Shown here in pieces: positions 35,488 to 45,301 of a stretch of 64,000 nucleotides of DNA (its first letter is position 1; each line of letters starts with the position of its first letter). The notes below the pieces were generated by a model. It worked only from the letters and a program-made list of their open reading frames with translations, searched no databases and was not told where the DNA came from. The DNA is from Planctomycetota bacterium (GTDB lineage Bacteria; Planctomycetota; UBA1135): assembly GCA_008501825.1 (NCBI GenBank), contig QQUA01000009.1, positions 186,001 to 250,000 on the forward strand. The letters run 5' to 3'. The position numbers and the translations under genes are program-made.

Positions 35488-36839
35488 GCCAAGGCGGGAT
35501 TCTCGGAAGCTTCGGCCAACAAATCGTATTGGTCGGCTCCCACCACGCGGGCCTTCAGCATAGCGCCGGCCTGCAAGTTTCCAGCAGGATCGGGAATTCG
35601 CACCAAGGCGTCCACTTCCGGAGCATCGGCGGCGCTGCGAGCCAGGGCTTCCTGCCCTTCGCGGCCGTCCACCAAGACTTCGATTTCGCAATCGATCCTG
35701 GCCTCTTGGTGCTGCCGATGAATTTCAGCCTGCTGTTCCATAACCGCCTGCAATCGTTCCATGGCCTCTTCCTCGGAGCAGTGAGACTGAGAGCCTGCCG
35801 GGGTATTTTTTTCCGCCGAAAAGGCGAAGGCCCCCAATCGCTCGAAGCGGAACTCGGCCAGAAAATCCAACAATTCCTGAAATTCGGCTTCACCCTCGCC
35901 AGGGTGGCCAACCAGCACTGTGCTGCGAAGGGTCAGGCCGGGGATTTCCCGACGCAGGCGCTCGAGAATGCGCTCCACGCTCTGCCTCGTGCCACCGCGG
36001 CGCATTTGTTTCAAAACCGGGCTGGAGATGTGTTGGATGGGAATGTCCAAATAGGGAACCACATTGCCATGACGGTTCATCACCTCCACCAAGTCCCACG
36101 GGAAGGCGTGGGGATAGGCGTACATAATTCGCAGCCAGGCCAGCCCGGGCACTTGGGCCAGGCGATCGACCAAATCGGGCAGCCGGGCTCCCCCGGGACC
36201 GAAGTCGGTGCCGTAGCCGGTGGTGTCTTCCGCCACCAAAACGACTTCCCGGACCCCCGCCGCGACCAAGGGCTCCACCTCCTCGACTACGGTGGCCACC
36301 TCCTTGCTGCGCTGGCGGCCTCGAATCGCTGGAATGATGCAAAAGGCACATTGGTGGTCGCAGCCGTGTGAGGGCCGCAAATAGGCGTAGGAGCGGGGCG
36401 TTTGCAGCAGCCGGGTCCCCTCGGAGGCTCCGGCCAGACGCCGTCCCCCAGCTCCTGGTTGGACCCGGCGGCCGCGGAGGACCTCCTCGACGACTCGAGC
36501 GATCTGCGAGTAATCGCTCAGCCCCAGCAGGGCGTCCACTTCCGGATATGCCGCCTCCACCTCGCCGCGGAATTGTTCGGGCAAGCACCCGACCACCACC
36601 ACCGCCCGCAGCTCCCCTTCCTGCTTGCGGGCCAGAAGTTCCCGGATCCAGCCTTCCGATTCCTCCCGCGCCGGCCCGATGAAGGAACAGGTGTTCAACA
36701 CCGCCACGTCGGCTGCGGCGACGTCGTGGGTCAGGGTGAAACCTTCCGCGCCTAGGCGGCCGAGAATGGTTTCCGAGTCGATCAGATTGCGGGCGCAACC
36801 CAGGTGGACCAGGGCCACGCGAATGTCCGGGTTCTTCAC
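35484..36839 (-). CDS. rimO: ribosomal protein S12 methylthiotransferase RimO
   Basis: 451 aa from GTG 36839. This start puts Cys15 (LGCARN) in the normal place and is preceded by GGAG; an ATG at 36929 would add 30 unlike residues. The three N-terminal cysteines (C15, C51, C85) bind the auxiliary Fe-S cluster, and GCDHQCAFC (C160, C164, C167) is the radical-SAM cluster. The C-terminal TRAM domain (CEIEVLVDG to ADQYDLL) binds the substrate. RimO methylthiolates Asp of S12. LGCARNLIDSE separates it from MiaB. It overlaps pgsA. Confidence 0.92.
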   Translation of the reverse strand: MKNPDIRVALVHLGCARNLIDSETILGRLGAEGFTLTHDVAAADVAVLNTCSFIGPAREESEGWIRELLARKQEGELRAVVVVGCLPEQFRGEVEAAYPEVDALLGLSDYSQIARVVEEVLRGRRVQPGAGGRRLAGASEGTRLLQTPRSYAYLRPSHGCDHQCAFCIIPAIRGRQRSKEVATVVEEVEPLVAAGVREVVLVAEDTTGYGTDFGPGGARLPDLVDRLAQVPGLAWLRIMYAYPHAFPWDLVEVMNRHGNVVPYLDIPIQHISSPVLKQMRRGGTRQSVERILERLRREIPGLTLRSTVLVGHPGEGEAEFQELLDFLAEFRFERLGAFAFSAEKNTPAGSQSHCSEEEAMERLQAVMEQQAEIHRQHQEARIDCEIEVLVDGREGQEALARSAADAPEVDALVRIPDPAGNLQAGAMLKARVVGADQYDLLAEASENPALA

Positions 36840-36991
36840 GCTGTGAATCTCCGTTCTGCCGGCGGGGAGGGGTCGTTTCCAGGCTGCCGGCGTGCCCGAG
36901 CCGTGGGCCTGGGCAATCAAGCCGGGCATTGTATCCGGGGTGGGCGGCTCCCCGGTTTAATGAGGCCTCGGCTTCCGTCCGATAGAAAACC

Positions 36992-37019
36992 GTCCGCTTG
37001 GGGTCATCTGCAAGCGGAC
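36992..37019. promoter_or_regulatory. hairpin immediately before the histidine kinase start
   Basis: A 9-bp perfect inverted repeat (GTCCGCTTG, 10-base loop, CAAGCGGAC) ends one base before the GTG at 37021. In RNA it would hide the ribosome entry site. It may be a translation control element, or may show that the real start lies downstream. Confidence 0.45.
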
Positions 37020-37020
37020 C

Positions 37021-39300
37021 GTGGGGAGAGATTTGGCAGCCGACCAAGGCCAACGACAGGGAAGAAACCAAGGAGTTACCAATCCGGGGGACACGGGCGC
37101 TTCCCGGATCGCCGGAATTTATCTGGATGAAGAAGAAGCCCGCCGGCACAAGCAGGCCCGGGCTTACCAAGTTCACGCGATTCAAACCCCGAAGTTGAGG
37201 CTGTTGGGCTTCCTGGCCATCGGGGTGGTCATTTACCTACACAATTGGCTTCTATTCCAAAACCGGGATTGGGCGGCAACGGGAATCTACTTTGGGACGG
37301 TCATCCCCTACAGTTTGGCCACCATCGGGCTCCTGAAACGGTATTACGGGCGCACCGGCAAGGTGGATTTGGCCACTCTGTTTCTGATCACGGACATTCC
37401 CATCTTCGTCCTGGCCATTGCTTTGACCGGTGGGACTTCAAGCTGGTTATTCCCCATCTTGCTGGCTCGGGTGGCGGATCAAAGCTTGACCCGATTCATT
37501 CGGGTCATGGCCTTTATCCACATAACCCTGGCCGCCTATTTGGGAATGCTTGCGGTCATCGCCCTGACTTCCGATGCCGAGATTCCATGGCCATCCGAGT
37601 TGGCCAAGGTGGTGGTGTTCTATGTCCTAAGCCTTTACATCTCAATGGCGGCTCGCACTGCGGACAAGGTTCGACACCGCACCAGCCAAGCAGTTCGAAT
37701 CGCCAGGCAATCGATTCTGAAACTGCAAAAACAATCGAAACAACTGACCCAGGCCAAAGAAGAAGCCGAAGAAGCCAGCCGCTTGAAGGACGAATTCCTG
37801 GCCAATATCAGCCATGAAATCCGCACCCCGATGAACGGCATCCTAGGCATGGCGGAATTGGCCCTGCACACGCCGCTTGCTCCGGAACAGCGGGAATACG
37901 TGGAGACGGTGCACAGTTCGGCCAACTCCCTGCTCCGAATCTTGAATGACATTTTGGATTTCTCCAAACTTCAGGCAGGGCGAATGGTGTTCGTCAACGA
38001 ACCCTTTTCCTTGCGGGAAACGGCCAGCTCCGTTCTCCGGACCCTGGCGGCAAAAGCCCACGAAAACGGTTTGGAGCTGATTTGCAACGTGGATGAGAAC
38101 GTTCCGGATCGCTGGATTGGGGACGCCGGCCGCCTGGGGCAGATTATTTTGAATCTGGCCGGCAATTCGGTGAAGTTCACCCCGCACGGGGAAGTAGAGG
38201 TCGGCGTCCGGAGAATCTCTCGTAAAGGCAAACGCATGGAGTTGCAACTTTCCGTTCGGGATACCGGCATTGGCATTCCCAAGGATAAGTTGGAGATGAT
38301 CTTCGACTCCTTCTCGCAAGCGGACGGCTCCCTCACCCGAACCGCCGGCGGCACCGGCCTGGGCTTGACCATCAGCTCTCACCTGGCCGAACAAATGAAC
38401 GGCTCCATTTGGGTGGAGAGCGAAGTCGGCCATGGCAGCGTCTTTCATTGCCGTTTGTGGATGGAGTTGAAGAACCCGGAACAGGAGGAAATGCAATGGC
38501 CCGATTGCCTGAACGGCCGCCGGCTGCTGGTTCTGGAACCTCAGGCCAAGACCGCTCAGGTGATCCAAGATATGGCGAATTGCCTCGGCGGCGACGCTGT
38601 CTTGACCTCCACTTGGAATGAGTTTTCCGAAGCCTTTCAAAAACAGAAACCGGACGGCGTCATCGTCGCCGCCAAATCCCTCGACTCAAAAACTCGAGAC
38701 CATCCCTGGGACCTTCCGGAGAGCTGTCCCTTGGTATTGACTTTGGAAGCCAGCGCCGACTCCAGTCCGCAGTTGTGGCCGCAATTGCGCATGTCGCGGC
38801 TGTTGAAACCTTTTTCGATTTGGGATCTCCATGCCGCCTTGACCGAAATTTGCGAAGCCGGGACTCGTTACAGTCCACGGCAGGAACAAGCGCCTCAAAC
38901 CGAAAAGCACTCCCTGCGGGTTCTCCTAGCTGAAGACAACAAAGTAAATCAAAAGGTGGCCAAAAGGATGCTGGAGCGCTGGGGCCATCAAGTAGAACTC
39001 GCCGACAACGGGGCCATCGCATTGGAAGCAGCCCAAAAGCGTCGTTTCGATCTCATTCTGATGGACGTGCAAATGCCGGTCATGGACGGCTATGAAGCGA
39101 CCCGCCGCATCCGCACTTTGGCTAATGGCGGCAATCGTCGCGTTCCCATCATCGCCATGACCGCCCATGCCATGAGTGGTGATCGGGACCGTTGCCTGGC
39201 GGCGGGCATGGACGACTACTTAACCAAGCCCTTTCGTCCGGAAGAACTGCAATCTGTTCTGATTCGCAGCAAACAGCAAAGTCAAAAGTCGCGCAACTAA
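37021..39300 (+). CDS. hybrid sensor histidine kinase
   Basis: 759 aa by the first available start, GTG 37021; TTG 37033 or later codons are possible. Five or six transmembrane helices (residues about 60-215) form a sensor without a clear periplasmic domain. A coiled-coil linker ([30 protein letters not shown]) leads to HisKA with H265 in [13 protein letters not shown], then the ATPase ([30 protein letters not shown]). A first receiver-like part (residues about 500-610) lacks a clear phospho-Asp. The second receiver is complete, with Asp682 in [11 protein letters not shown] and the KPF loop. No separate response regulator lies next to it. Confidence 0.93.
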   Translation: MGRDLAADQGQRQGRNQGVTNPGDTGASRIAGIYLDEEEARRHKQARAYQVHAIQTPKLRLLGFLAIGVVIYLHNWLLFQNRDWAATGIYFGTVIPYSLATIGLLKRYYGRTGKVDLATLFLITDIPIFVLAIALTGGTSSWLFPILLARVADQSLTRFIRVMAFIHITLAAYLGMLAVIALTSDAEIPWPSELAKVVVFYVLSLYISMAARTADKVRHRTSQAVRIARQSILKLQKQSKQLTQAKEEAEEASRLKDEFLANISHEIRTPMNGILGMAELALHTPLAPEQREYVETVHSSANSLLRILNDILDFSKLQAGRMVFVNEPFSLRETASSVLRTLAAKAHENGLELICNVDENVPDRWIGDAGRLGQIILNLAGNSVKFTPHGEVEVGVRRISRKGKRMELQLSVRDTGIGIPKDKLEMIFDSFSQADGSLTRTAGGTGLGLTISSHLAEQMNGSIWVESEVGHGSVFHCRLWMELKNPEQEEMQWPDCLNGRRLLVLEPQAKTAQVIQDMANCLGGDAVLTSTWNEFSEAFQKQKPDGVIVAAKSLDSKTRDHPWDLPESCPLVLTLEASADSSPQLWPQLRMSRLLKPFSIWDLHAALTEICEAGTRYSPRQEQAPQTEKHSLRVLLAEDNKVNQKVAKRMLERWGHQVELADNGAIALEAAQKRRFDLILMDVQMPVMDGYEATRRIRTLANGGNRRVPIIAMTAHAMSGDRDRCLAAGMDDYLTKPFRPEELQSVLIRSKQQSQKSRN

Positions 39301-39321
39301 GGGCCGGCAACCCTCAAGGCC

Positions 39322-39341
39322 CTTCCGGTGATTCCCGGAAG
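39322..39341. terminator. weak hairpin between convergent genes
   Basis: CTTCCGG, 6-base loop, CCGGAAG, lying between the ends of the histidine kinase gene and ftsK. There is no T run on either side, so a terminator role is only possible. Confidence 0.3.
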
Positions 39342-39342
39342 T

Positions 39343-42081
39343 TCATCGATTGGCCAATTGAGCTTCCCACTCTTCCAGCGACAGCAACACTTCCCGGGCT
39401 TTAGAACCGGTATGCGGCCCCAATACCCCTTGTTCGGTCATGATGTCCACCAAGCGGGACGCTCGGGTGTAGCCGATGGAAAGAGCGCGTTGCAGTAGAG
39501 AAGCCGAGCCGCGCCCGCTCTGCAAAATGATGCGGACGGCGTCTTCGTAAAGGGGGTCGTCGACCTCGCCGCCACCCTGCGGTCCTTTCATCTGCACTAA
39601 ATCTTCCAAAAACTCCGGCTTGCCGTTGGCACGCAGGAAATCGCAGATCGAGCGCACTTCTTTTTCACTGACGAAGGCACCTTGGCCTCGCAACATGCCG
39701 CTGGCTCCCGGCGGGCGGTAAAGGAAATCGCCGTTTCCGAGCAAATCTTCCGCCCCGCTTTCGTCCAAAATTACCCGGCTGTCCACCGCCGAAGTGACCT
39801 TGAAGCCGAGCCGAACCGGCAGATTCATCTTGATCAAACCGGTAACGACATCGGTGCTGGGCCGCTGCGTCGCCACCAGCAAATGAATTCCGGCGGCCCG
39901 GGCTTTGGCAGCCAACCGGGAAATGGCGATTTCCACTTCCTTGGCTGAAACCAGCATCAAATCCGCTAATTCGTCGATTACCAGGACGATGTAGGGAAGG
40001 CTGCTCGGGAACTCGGTGGCGTCGTATTCATCGCCGAGCCGCTCCTTCAATCCTTTGCGCTTGAGACCGTTGTAATCTTTGATGTTGCGCACCCCGGCCA
40101 GCTTGAACATGTGCAAGCGATCTTCCATCTGCCGGGTAGCCCATTCCAAAGTAAACGGCGCCCGCTTCATGTCGGTCACCACCGGGCAAAGCAGATGCGG
40201 AATGTCTTTATAGAGTTGCAATTCGACCTGCTTGGGATCGATCAAAACCAAGCGCAATTGTTCCGGACTGCGAGTCAGCAGCCAGGAACAAAGGATGGAA
40301 TTCAAGCAAACCGATTTACCGGATCCGGTGGTGCCGGCCACCAGCATGTGCGGCATAACGGTTAGGTCTTCGGTAGCCGGACGTCCCAAGGTGTCGCGCC
40401 CCAGCACCATGGGCAACTTGACCTTGTTCCAATCGGTGTTCATTTCTTCGAACACGTCGCGGATCAAAACGGTCTCCCGCTTCATGTTGGGGACTTCCAC
40501 CCCTACCGTCGTCCGCCCAGGAAGAGGATAGACGATGCGCACCCCGTGGCTGCCGAGAGCGACCGCCAAATCGTCGCGCTGGTTTTTCAACTTTTTGACG
40601 CTGACCCCGCTAGCCAGTTGCACCTCGAATAAAGTCAGGGTCGGCCCCCGCTCTGCGCCGACCACTCGGGCATCCAAGCCGAAAGCATCGAAGACGTCCT
40701 GCAAGCGGCGCCCCATGCTGTCGATTTCTTTGCGCACTTTGCCGAGATCGGTGGTGCCGCCGACTTTGAGCAGGTCTTTGGTCGGCAATTCCTTCAGCAT
40801 GGCCCGCTGGGCCTTCTTCCGCCGGCTTGGTTTCTGGGCCGGCTTCTTGTCCTGGTCGGCAATGCCAGGCAGGGAAAATTCTCCCGTGGACTTGGGAGCC
40901 GGTTCTTCCTTCTCCCAAGCACCTTCTTCTCCACCGCCTTCCTCCCAAAGGTCGCCTTCTTCTTCCCAACCTTCGGCGTCTTCCTGTTCAGGGTCTTCCG
41001 GGTCGTACTCCTCGTCCTCGTACTCGGCGTACTCTTCGTCCTCGTATTCGCCGTCGTCTTCCCAGTCCTCTTCCTCGTACTCGCCGCCTTCTTCTTGCGG
41101 CCAATCTTCCTCGGTCTCGGCCGCCTCAGCCTCGGTCGTAGAAGGGGTGGTCGCTCCGGTTTCGACGGCTTCTTCGCTGGCCGCGACGCCCTTTTTGATT
41201 TTCACTCCTCCTCGAAGAGCGGACTTCTTCTTGCCGGCCGCGGCCCCAGTGCCTGACGGAGCCGGAGCCACGGCAGCTCCAGCGGTGGCCAGGCGCTCTT
41301 CGCCCGGCAGGAAGGGGCGGAACAAGCCGGCTACCGATTCCCGCCAGCGTTGCCAGAGGCTTTGGCCGGCGGCGTCGGCTTGTCCGGGTTGGAGCGGCAA
41401 CTCCGGTTGCCTCAGCTCCTTCTTCGGACGCTCCAACAATTCCCGAATCAGCGGCACGAAAGCCCATTCGGTCGCCAAAAACAGGGAAACCAATCCCAAG
41501 GCCACCAGCAGGACGGCGACGCCGAAGGGTCCCAAGCTGCCTTCGAGTTTGGGAAAGCCGTAGGCGCCGGCATAGCCGCCGAAGCCTCGGGGAAAGGAGC
41601 GATTGCCGAGGTGGTCCGGATCCAGTCCATAGGCAGCGGTGGCCACGGTCAGGGTCAAAACCAGGGTTCCCAGAGCCTTCACCCAAGGTTGCTCGCCGCC
41701 TCGGCGAATCATCCGGGCCAAACCCCAAAAAGCCCCGAACAGCGGCGGCAGGAAAGCTGCAACGCCGAGGTAACGCAACAACCAGTTGGCCACGCCGTAG
41801 CCCAGGCTGCCGCAGACGTTGTCGGCCGGAGCCCCGGCCCGGAAATCCATCAGAGCCACGAAAGTGAATATGGCGATAGCGCCAAGAGCGGCACCCAGGG
41901 TTTGCCGGGCAGCCTCGGTGCGGAGTACGGCCCAAGCCTGCCGGCCGGCCCAGAGGCCAAGGCTGGCGAAAGCCCCCAGAGTGCTTCCGATCCACCCAAC
42001 CAGGGTGCGGAGGCCCATGCTGAGGGGTTGGCCTTGCCGGTTTTGCTTCCGGCTCGTTTTCTTTTTCTTGGTCGCAGCCAC
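39343..42081 (-). CDS. ftsK: DNA translocase FtsK/SpoIIIE
   Basis: 912 aa from GTG 42081, giving the usual lysine-rich start MAATKKKK. Four or five N-terminal transmembrane helices (residues about 20-215) are followed by a very acidic linker (nt about 40900-41130) rich in E, D, Y and W. The motor domain follows, with Walker A AGTTGSGKSVCLNS, VLIDPKQVEL and VLVIDELADLM. The C-terminal gamma domain is a winged helix (GSASLLQRALSIGYTRASRLVDIMTEQGVLG). FtsK moves chromosome ends at division. coaB lies upstream in the same direction. Confidence 0.95.
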   Translation of the reverse strand: MAATKKKKTSRKQNRQGQPLSMGLRTLVGWIGSTLGAFASLGLWAGRQAWAVLRTEAARQTLGAALGAIAIFTFVALMDFRAGAPADNVCGSLGYGVANWLLRYLGVAAFLPPLFGAFWGLARMIRRGGEQPWVKALGTLVLTLTVATAAYGLDPDHLGNRSFPRGFGGYAGAYGFPKLEGSLGPFGVAVLLVALGLVSLFLATEWAFVPLIRELLERPKKELRQPELPLQPGQADAAGQSLWQRWRESVAGLFRPFLPGEERLATAGAAVAPAPSGTGAAAGKKKSALRGGVKIKKGVAASEEAVETGATTPSTTEAEAAETEEDWPQEEGGEYEEEDWEDDGEYEDEEYAEYEDEEYDPEDPEQEDAEGWEEEGDLWEEGGGEEGAWEKEEPAPKSTGEFSLPGIADQDKKPAQKPSRRKKAQRAMLKELPTKDLLKVGGTTDLGKVRKEIDSMGRRLQDVFDAFGLDARVVGAERGPTLTLFEVQLASGVSVKKLKNQRDDLAVALGSHGVRIVYPLPGRTTVGVEVPNMKRETVLIRDVFEEMNTDWNKVKLPMVLGRDTLGRPATEDLTVMPHMLVAGTTGSGKSVCLNSILCSWLLTRSPEQLRLVLIDPKQVELQLYKDIPHLLCPVVTDMKRAPFTLEWATRQMEDRLHMFKLAGVRNIKDYNGLKRKGLKERLGDEYDATEFPSSLPYIVLVIDELADLMLVSAKEVEIAISRLAAKARAAGIHLLVATQRPSTDVVTGLIKMNLPVRLGFKVTSAVDSRVILDESGAEDLLGNGDFLYRPPGASGMLRGQGAFVSEKEVRSICDFLRANGKPEFLEDLVQMKGPQGGGEVDDPLYEDAVRIILQSGRGSASLLQRALSIGYTRASRLVDIMTEQGVLGPHTGSKAREVLLSLEEWEAQLANR

Positions 42082-42202
42082 GGTCCTAATGCCCTAAACG
42101 GCATCCTAAGGGCCGAAGCTAAGGGAATCCAGGGACTACCGCAATCAACAGGGGCATTTGGGCCTAAGGCGCTCGAAGGCGCCCTACCCCTAGTGGTGGC
42201 CC

Positions 42203-42829
42203 TTAAGCCGGAATGCGTCCGAAAATCCACCTCACCAATTGCTTGGCCAAGGTGGGCTTTCGAGCCGGACCCAGGTGGCGCTCCTTGCCGATGGCGTCAA
42301 AAACTCGAAGGGAAGCTTGCTCCGCCCCTTGAGCTTCAGGGCCGTTGAGGACCACGAAGTCAAGGTTTTTGGCTCGCAGCTTGCGCAGGGCTTCGACTTT
42401 GCCGTCGCCCGATTCCAGAGCGAAGCCGACCGCCAGGCGTCCGCCCTTGTCTTTGGCCAGAGTGGCCAGGATGTCAGGGTTGGGGACCAATTCCAGGCTG
42501 AGGCCCTGACCTTCGGTGCGCTTCAATTTGTCGCCGGAATGACGAGCCGGCCGGTAGTCGGCCACCGCCGCCACGCCGACGACGGCATCGCAATCGCTCC
42601 AATGGCGACGGCAGGCGGCCAGCATGTCTTCGGCGGTTTCCACCGGGACCACCTTGGCTTTGGCCGGCGGCCGTAACGCCGTAGGCCCGGTGACCAGCAC
42701 CACTTGATGTCCTTCAGCCAGCAGCGCCCGAGCCAGGGCGTAGCCCATGCGACCGCTGCTTCGATTGCTGAGAAAGCGGACTGGATCCAGAGGCTCCCGG
42801 GTGGGACCTGCAGTGAGCAGTACCCGCAT
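42203..42829 (-). CDS. coaB: phosphopantothenate-cysteine ligase CoaB (stand-alone)
   Basis: 208 aa, the C-terminal half of the usual CoaBC protein. It has LLTAGPTREPLDPVRF and SNRSSGRMGYALA (residues 21-33), VGVAAVADYRP, and KLKRT. It couples cysteine to 4'-phosphopantothenate in coenzyme A synthesis. The decarboxylase partner CoaC is a separate gene at 45302-45844, with two unrelated secreted-protein genes between. Confidence 0.92.
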   Translation of the reverse strand: MRVLLTAGPTREPLDPVRFLSNRSSGRMGYALARALLAEGHQVVLVTGPTALRPPAKAKVVPVETAEDMLAACRRHWSDCDAVVGVAAVADYRPARHSGDKLKRTEGQGLSLELVPNPDILATLAKDKGGRLAVGFALESGDGKVEALRKLRAKNLDFVVLNGPEAQGAEQASLRVFDAIGKERHLGPARKPTLAKQLVRWIFGRIPA

Positions 42830-42929
42830 GACCTCATGCTATCCGGGGAGGAGGGACGATCTCCAGAGCCTTTTCCGGACCTCGGCGGGCCCAAGGAAAA
42901 GGCTCCGGTTTGTTGAGTGAAAGAAGGGC

Positions 42930-42944
42930 CGGGTTTCAAACCCG
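42930..42944. repeat. 15-bp perfect palindrome
   Basis: CGGGTTT-C-AAACCCG, 13 bases past the stop of the glycine-rich protein gene (leftward) and 101 bases upstream of coaB. It could be a short terminator hairpin (stem GGGTT, loop TGA) or a protein-binding site. Nothing decides. Confidence 0.35.
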
Positions 42945-42957
42945 ATCAAGGGATTCG

Positions 42958-43608
42958 TTAACCGCCATTTTCTCCGTTGTCGCCGTTGTTGCCGTTCATG
43001 CCGGCGGGTGAACCGGTGCCTCCGGTTCCGCCGGTCCCGGCGGTTCCTCCGGTGCCATGGTTGATTTCCGGAGTGCCGCTGCCGCTTACGGTGACCGCCG
43101 CGGTGCCGCCGTCGCCACCGTCGCCGCCGTTTCCACCACGGCCTCCGCCTTCTCCGTCGACTCCGTTCCCACCATCGCCTCCGTCGCCACCTTTTCCGCC
43201 TTTCCCGCCAACGGCTCGGCCGTAGCCATCTTCGACAGTGACCGTGGCGTCGCCGCCATCACCGCCGTTTCCGGCGTGGCCCCCATTGCCGCCTCCTTTG
43301 GGTCCTTGTTCGTCACCGTTTACTCCATCTCCGCCATTTCCTCCTTTGCCGCCGATTCCGCCGATTCCCCAATAGGAATCCTCTCCCACAGCGAGGCCGA
43401 CAATATCCTCCCCGTTATCTGCACCGGTGCCGTTCTGGCCGGATTCCCCGGCATTGACTCCATCCGGACCATCGGTACCCGGGGTACCCTCTGTTCCGAC
43501 TTTGTCAGGAGAGGTTGGCGGCTCCTGGATGCCGATCCCGGCGACTCCGAAACTCACCGTCAAAATCATCGAAGCAAAAAGGGCTAGTGCCTGCTTGGGC
43601 TGTTTCAT
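42958..43608 (-). CDS. secreted glycine-rich PGRS-like protein
   Basis: 216 aa from ATG 43608. A GGAGG at 43620-43616 is 7 bases from this ATG and only one base from the ATG at 43614, so it decides for the second. A signal peptide (MKQPKQALALFASMILTVSFGVAG) precedes about 180 residues of GG-x repeats (GGKGGKGGDGGDGGNG, GGTAGTGGTGGTG), interrupted by TVTVEDGYGR and TAAVTVSGSG. The pattern recalls mycobacterial PE_PGRS and glycine-rich surface proteins, without a PE domain. Structural or surface role inferred. Confidence 0.6.
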   Translation of the reverse strand: MKQPKQALALFASMILTVSFGVAGIGIQEPPTSPDKVGTEGTPGTDGPDGVNAGESGQNGTGADNGEDIVGLAVGEDSYWGIGGIGGKGGNGGDGVNGDEQGPKGGGNGGHAGNGGDGGDATVTVEDGYGRAVGGKGGKGGDGGDGGNGVDGEGGGRGGNGGDGGDGGTAAVTVSGSGTPEINHGTGGTAGTGGTGGTGSPAGMNGNNGDNGENGG

Positions 43609-43656
43609 GTTCATTCCTCCATTTGAGATTCAGCATCTCTAGTTTCTTGAATGAGA

Positions 43657-45108
43657 CTACTCCGAAGGGAAGTAATCATTGGGCATGACCACTTCCGTTT
43701 CCCCAACACGAAATGGGGAATAGAAAACCTTCTTCAAATCGTCTCGCTTCACAAATATTCCGAACAAGACCCCAGGTTCCAGCCATGGCATATGTACCCT
43801 TCCCTTTGAATTTGATCGCACTTTTGGAAATTGCCTTTGCCACAGATAATCGCTAGCGATCGCCGTAGAAACTTCCGCCCCGACCACCGGGCTTCCATCC
43901 TCTTTCCTCAAAAGGAAGGAGGGGACGTTCTCCCCGCGGGCGGCCTTGGTTTGGACGTTTAGGACCACCTCCCCCTCGGCGCTGGGAAGAGGAAATTCAA
44001 TGGTTTCGAATCCATACTCTTTCCCCACAACTGCACTGGCCGAGTAGCGGGAAGTATTGGGAACAACCACCCGATAACGCCCTTCCGAATCCGTTTTCAC
44101 CGAAGTTCTCAAATTAATTGCGGCGCTGTTGTCATGCGTGGCAAAGCCGGTGGCCATTCCTCGCTTGTACATGTGAAAGGGGGAAAACTCCATGTTATGG
44201 GCGCTGAATACCGCCCCTATCTTGACTTTGGTGTTTTCAACCGGATTTCCTTCCGAATCCTTCACCACCCCGCTAAGAGTGATAAATCCCTTCAAAACGG
44301 GGGACCACGTTTGCCATTCACCGGGAGCCGCCTGAAGCTTTCCGACCGCATCTCCCTTCACTTCATGCCAGGCGTGCACGTAGAACGAAGAGGCGGCGAA
44401 AACTTCAAGCTGGAAGGTGCCGTCCGGTTGAGAAAAAACCTCTTTCACCAAGGGTCCCGTGGGAAAGGATTCCTTGTAAGCCTCCTCCATGTAAAAAAGA
44501 TTCCCGCGAATGGGAGGAGCAAAGGGGTGGGATTCATATTTCTGATGAAGGCGATCCAATTTAGCTTGCGAGAACACTCGGGCGGAAATCAATGCTTTTT
44601 CCACCGGCTGATATTGAAAACCGTCCAGCAAGCCTCCTTTAATTCCGGTGGCGTAGGGCAGATGAATCACTCCCTCGGCTTCCTCTCGCAGGGATTCCTG
44701 CACCGCAACCCGCATGTCCAGGCGATCTTCGTCGACTTGGATCGAGTAACTCCAAAAGGCGCCCGGTTCGACCAACCAAGATTTTTCTATCCGTTCTCCC
44801 TGCTCGATTTCCACCCGATCTTGAGCAGATCGTTCCAGGGCCACGCTTCCCAAGGGAAGCTGTTTGCCGGAAAGTTTGTCCACGAAACGGACTCGGATGC
44901 TTTCTTCGGCCAACTCCTGCCGTGATTCCGCCGCAAGCCCTGTCGATCTATCTCCAAAGGCTCCCTCCTCAAACTCAGAACCTTGTTTCGAAGGCGCCGG
45001 GCCTTGTTCGAGCTTTTTCACCGAAAGAAGCTCGGCATTCCAAATCCAGAAAAACACCAGCAACAAAAGCGCCAAAACTGCAACGATCTTGTTTCGAAAA
45101 GCATTCAT
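43657..45108 (-). CDS. membrane-anchored protein with carboxypeptidase-regulatory-like domains
   Basis: 483 aa from ATG 45108, which starts the anchor MNAFRNKIVAVLALLLLVFFWIW; the frame extends upstream to 45180 without a signal. The exported part has beta-sandwich repeats: SGVVKDSEGNPVENTKVKIG, TDSEGRYRVVVPNTSRY and KEDGSPVVGAEVSTAI, typical of CarboxypepD_reg/SpaA-like domains. No catalytic motif is seen. By eye its codons are more AT-rich than those of its neighbours. With the glycine-rich gene it separates coaC from coaB. Confidence 0.6.
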   Translation of the reverse strand: MNAFRNKIVAVLALLLLVFFWIWNAELLSVKKLEQGPAPSKQGSEFEEGAFGDRSTGLAAESRQELAEESIRVRFVDKLSGKQLPLGSVALERSAQDRVEIEQGERIEKSWLVEPGAFWSYSIQVDEDRLDMRVAVQESLREEAEGVIHLPYATGIKGGLLDGFQYQPVEKALISARVFSQAKLDRLHQKYESHPFAPPIRGNLFYMEEAYKESFPTGPLVKEVFSQPDGTFQLEVFAASSFYVHAWHEVKGDAVGKLQAAPGEWQTWSPVLKGFITLSGVVKDSEGNPVENTKVKIGAVFSAHNMEFSPFHMYKRGMATGFATHDNSAAINLRTSVKTDSEGRYRVVVPNTSRYSASAVVGKEYGFETIEFPLPSAEGEVVLNVQTKAARGENVPSFLLRKEDGSPVVGAEVSTAIASDYLWQRQFPKVRSNSKGRVHMPWLEPGVLFGIFVKRDDLKKVFYSPFRVGETEVVMPNDYFPSE

Positions 45109-45301
45109 GATTCCATTCGTCAAAGAGATTGCGCGGAAAACTCGAGTTCCCCACTCTCGAGACAGTAGCACAAAGATCAAAACTCATTCAAGCTTTCAGG
45201 CCGAAATTGGGAGCATCAAGCTCACCGCCTTAGGTCACATGTCGATTGCAAGAGCTAAGCCTTGCCAAGCGGAATAAACGGACCCACTTCCCGGTTCGGA
45301 A

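Noticed and set aside
35890..37185. 431-aa minus-strand frame
   Set aside because: Arg/Gly/Pro-rich translation in another frame of rimO; no family resemblance.
40535..41563. Ser-rich 342-aa frame on the plus strand
   Set aside because: It is the antisense of the acidic ftsK linker (GAA/GAG read as TTC/CTC/TCC).
43000..43400. Regular short repeats considered as CRISPR or VNTR
   Set aside because: They are codon-level repeats of the glycine-rich protein, with 3-base periodicity and no constant spacer.
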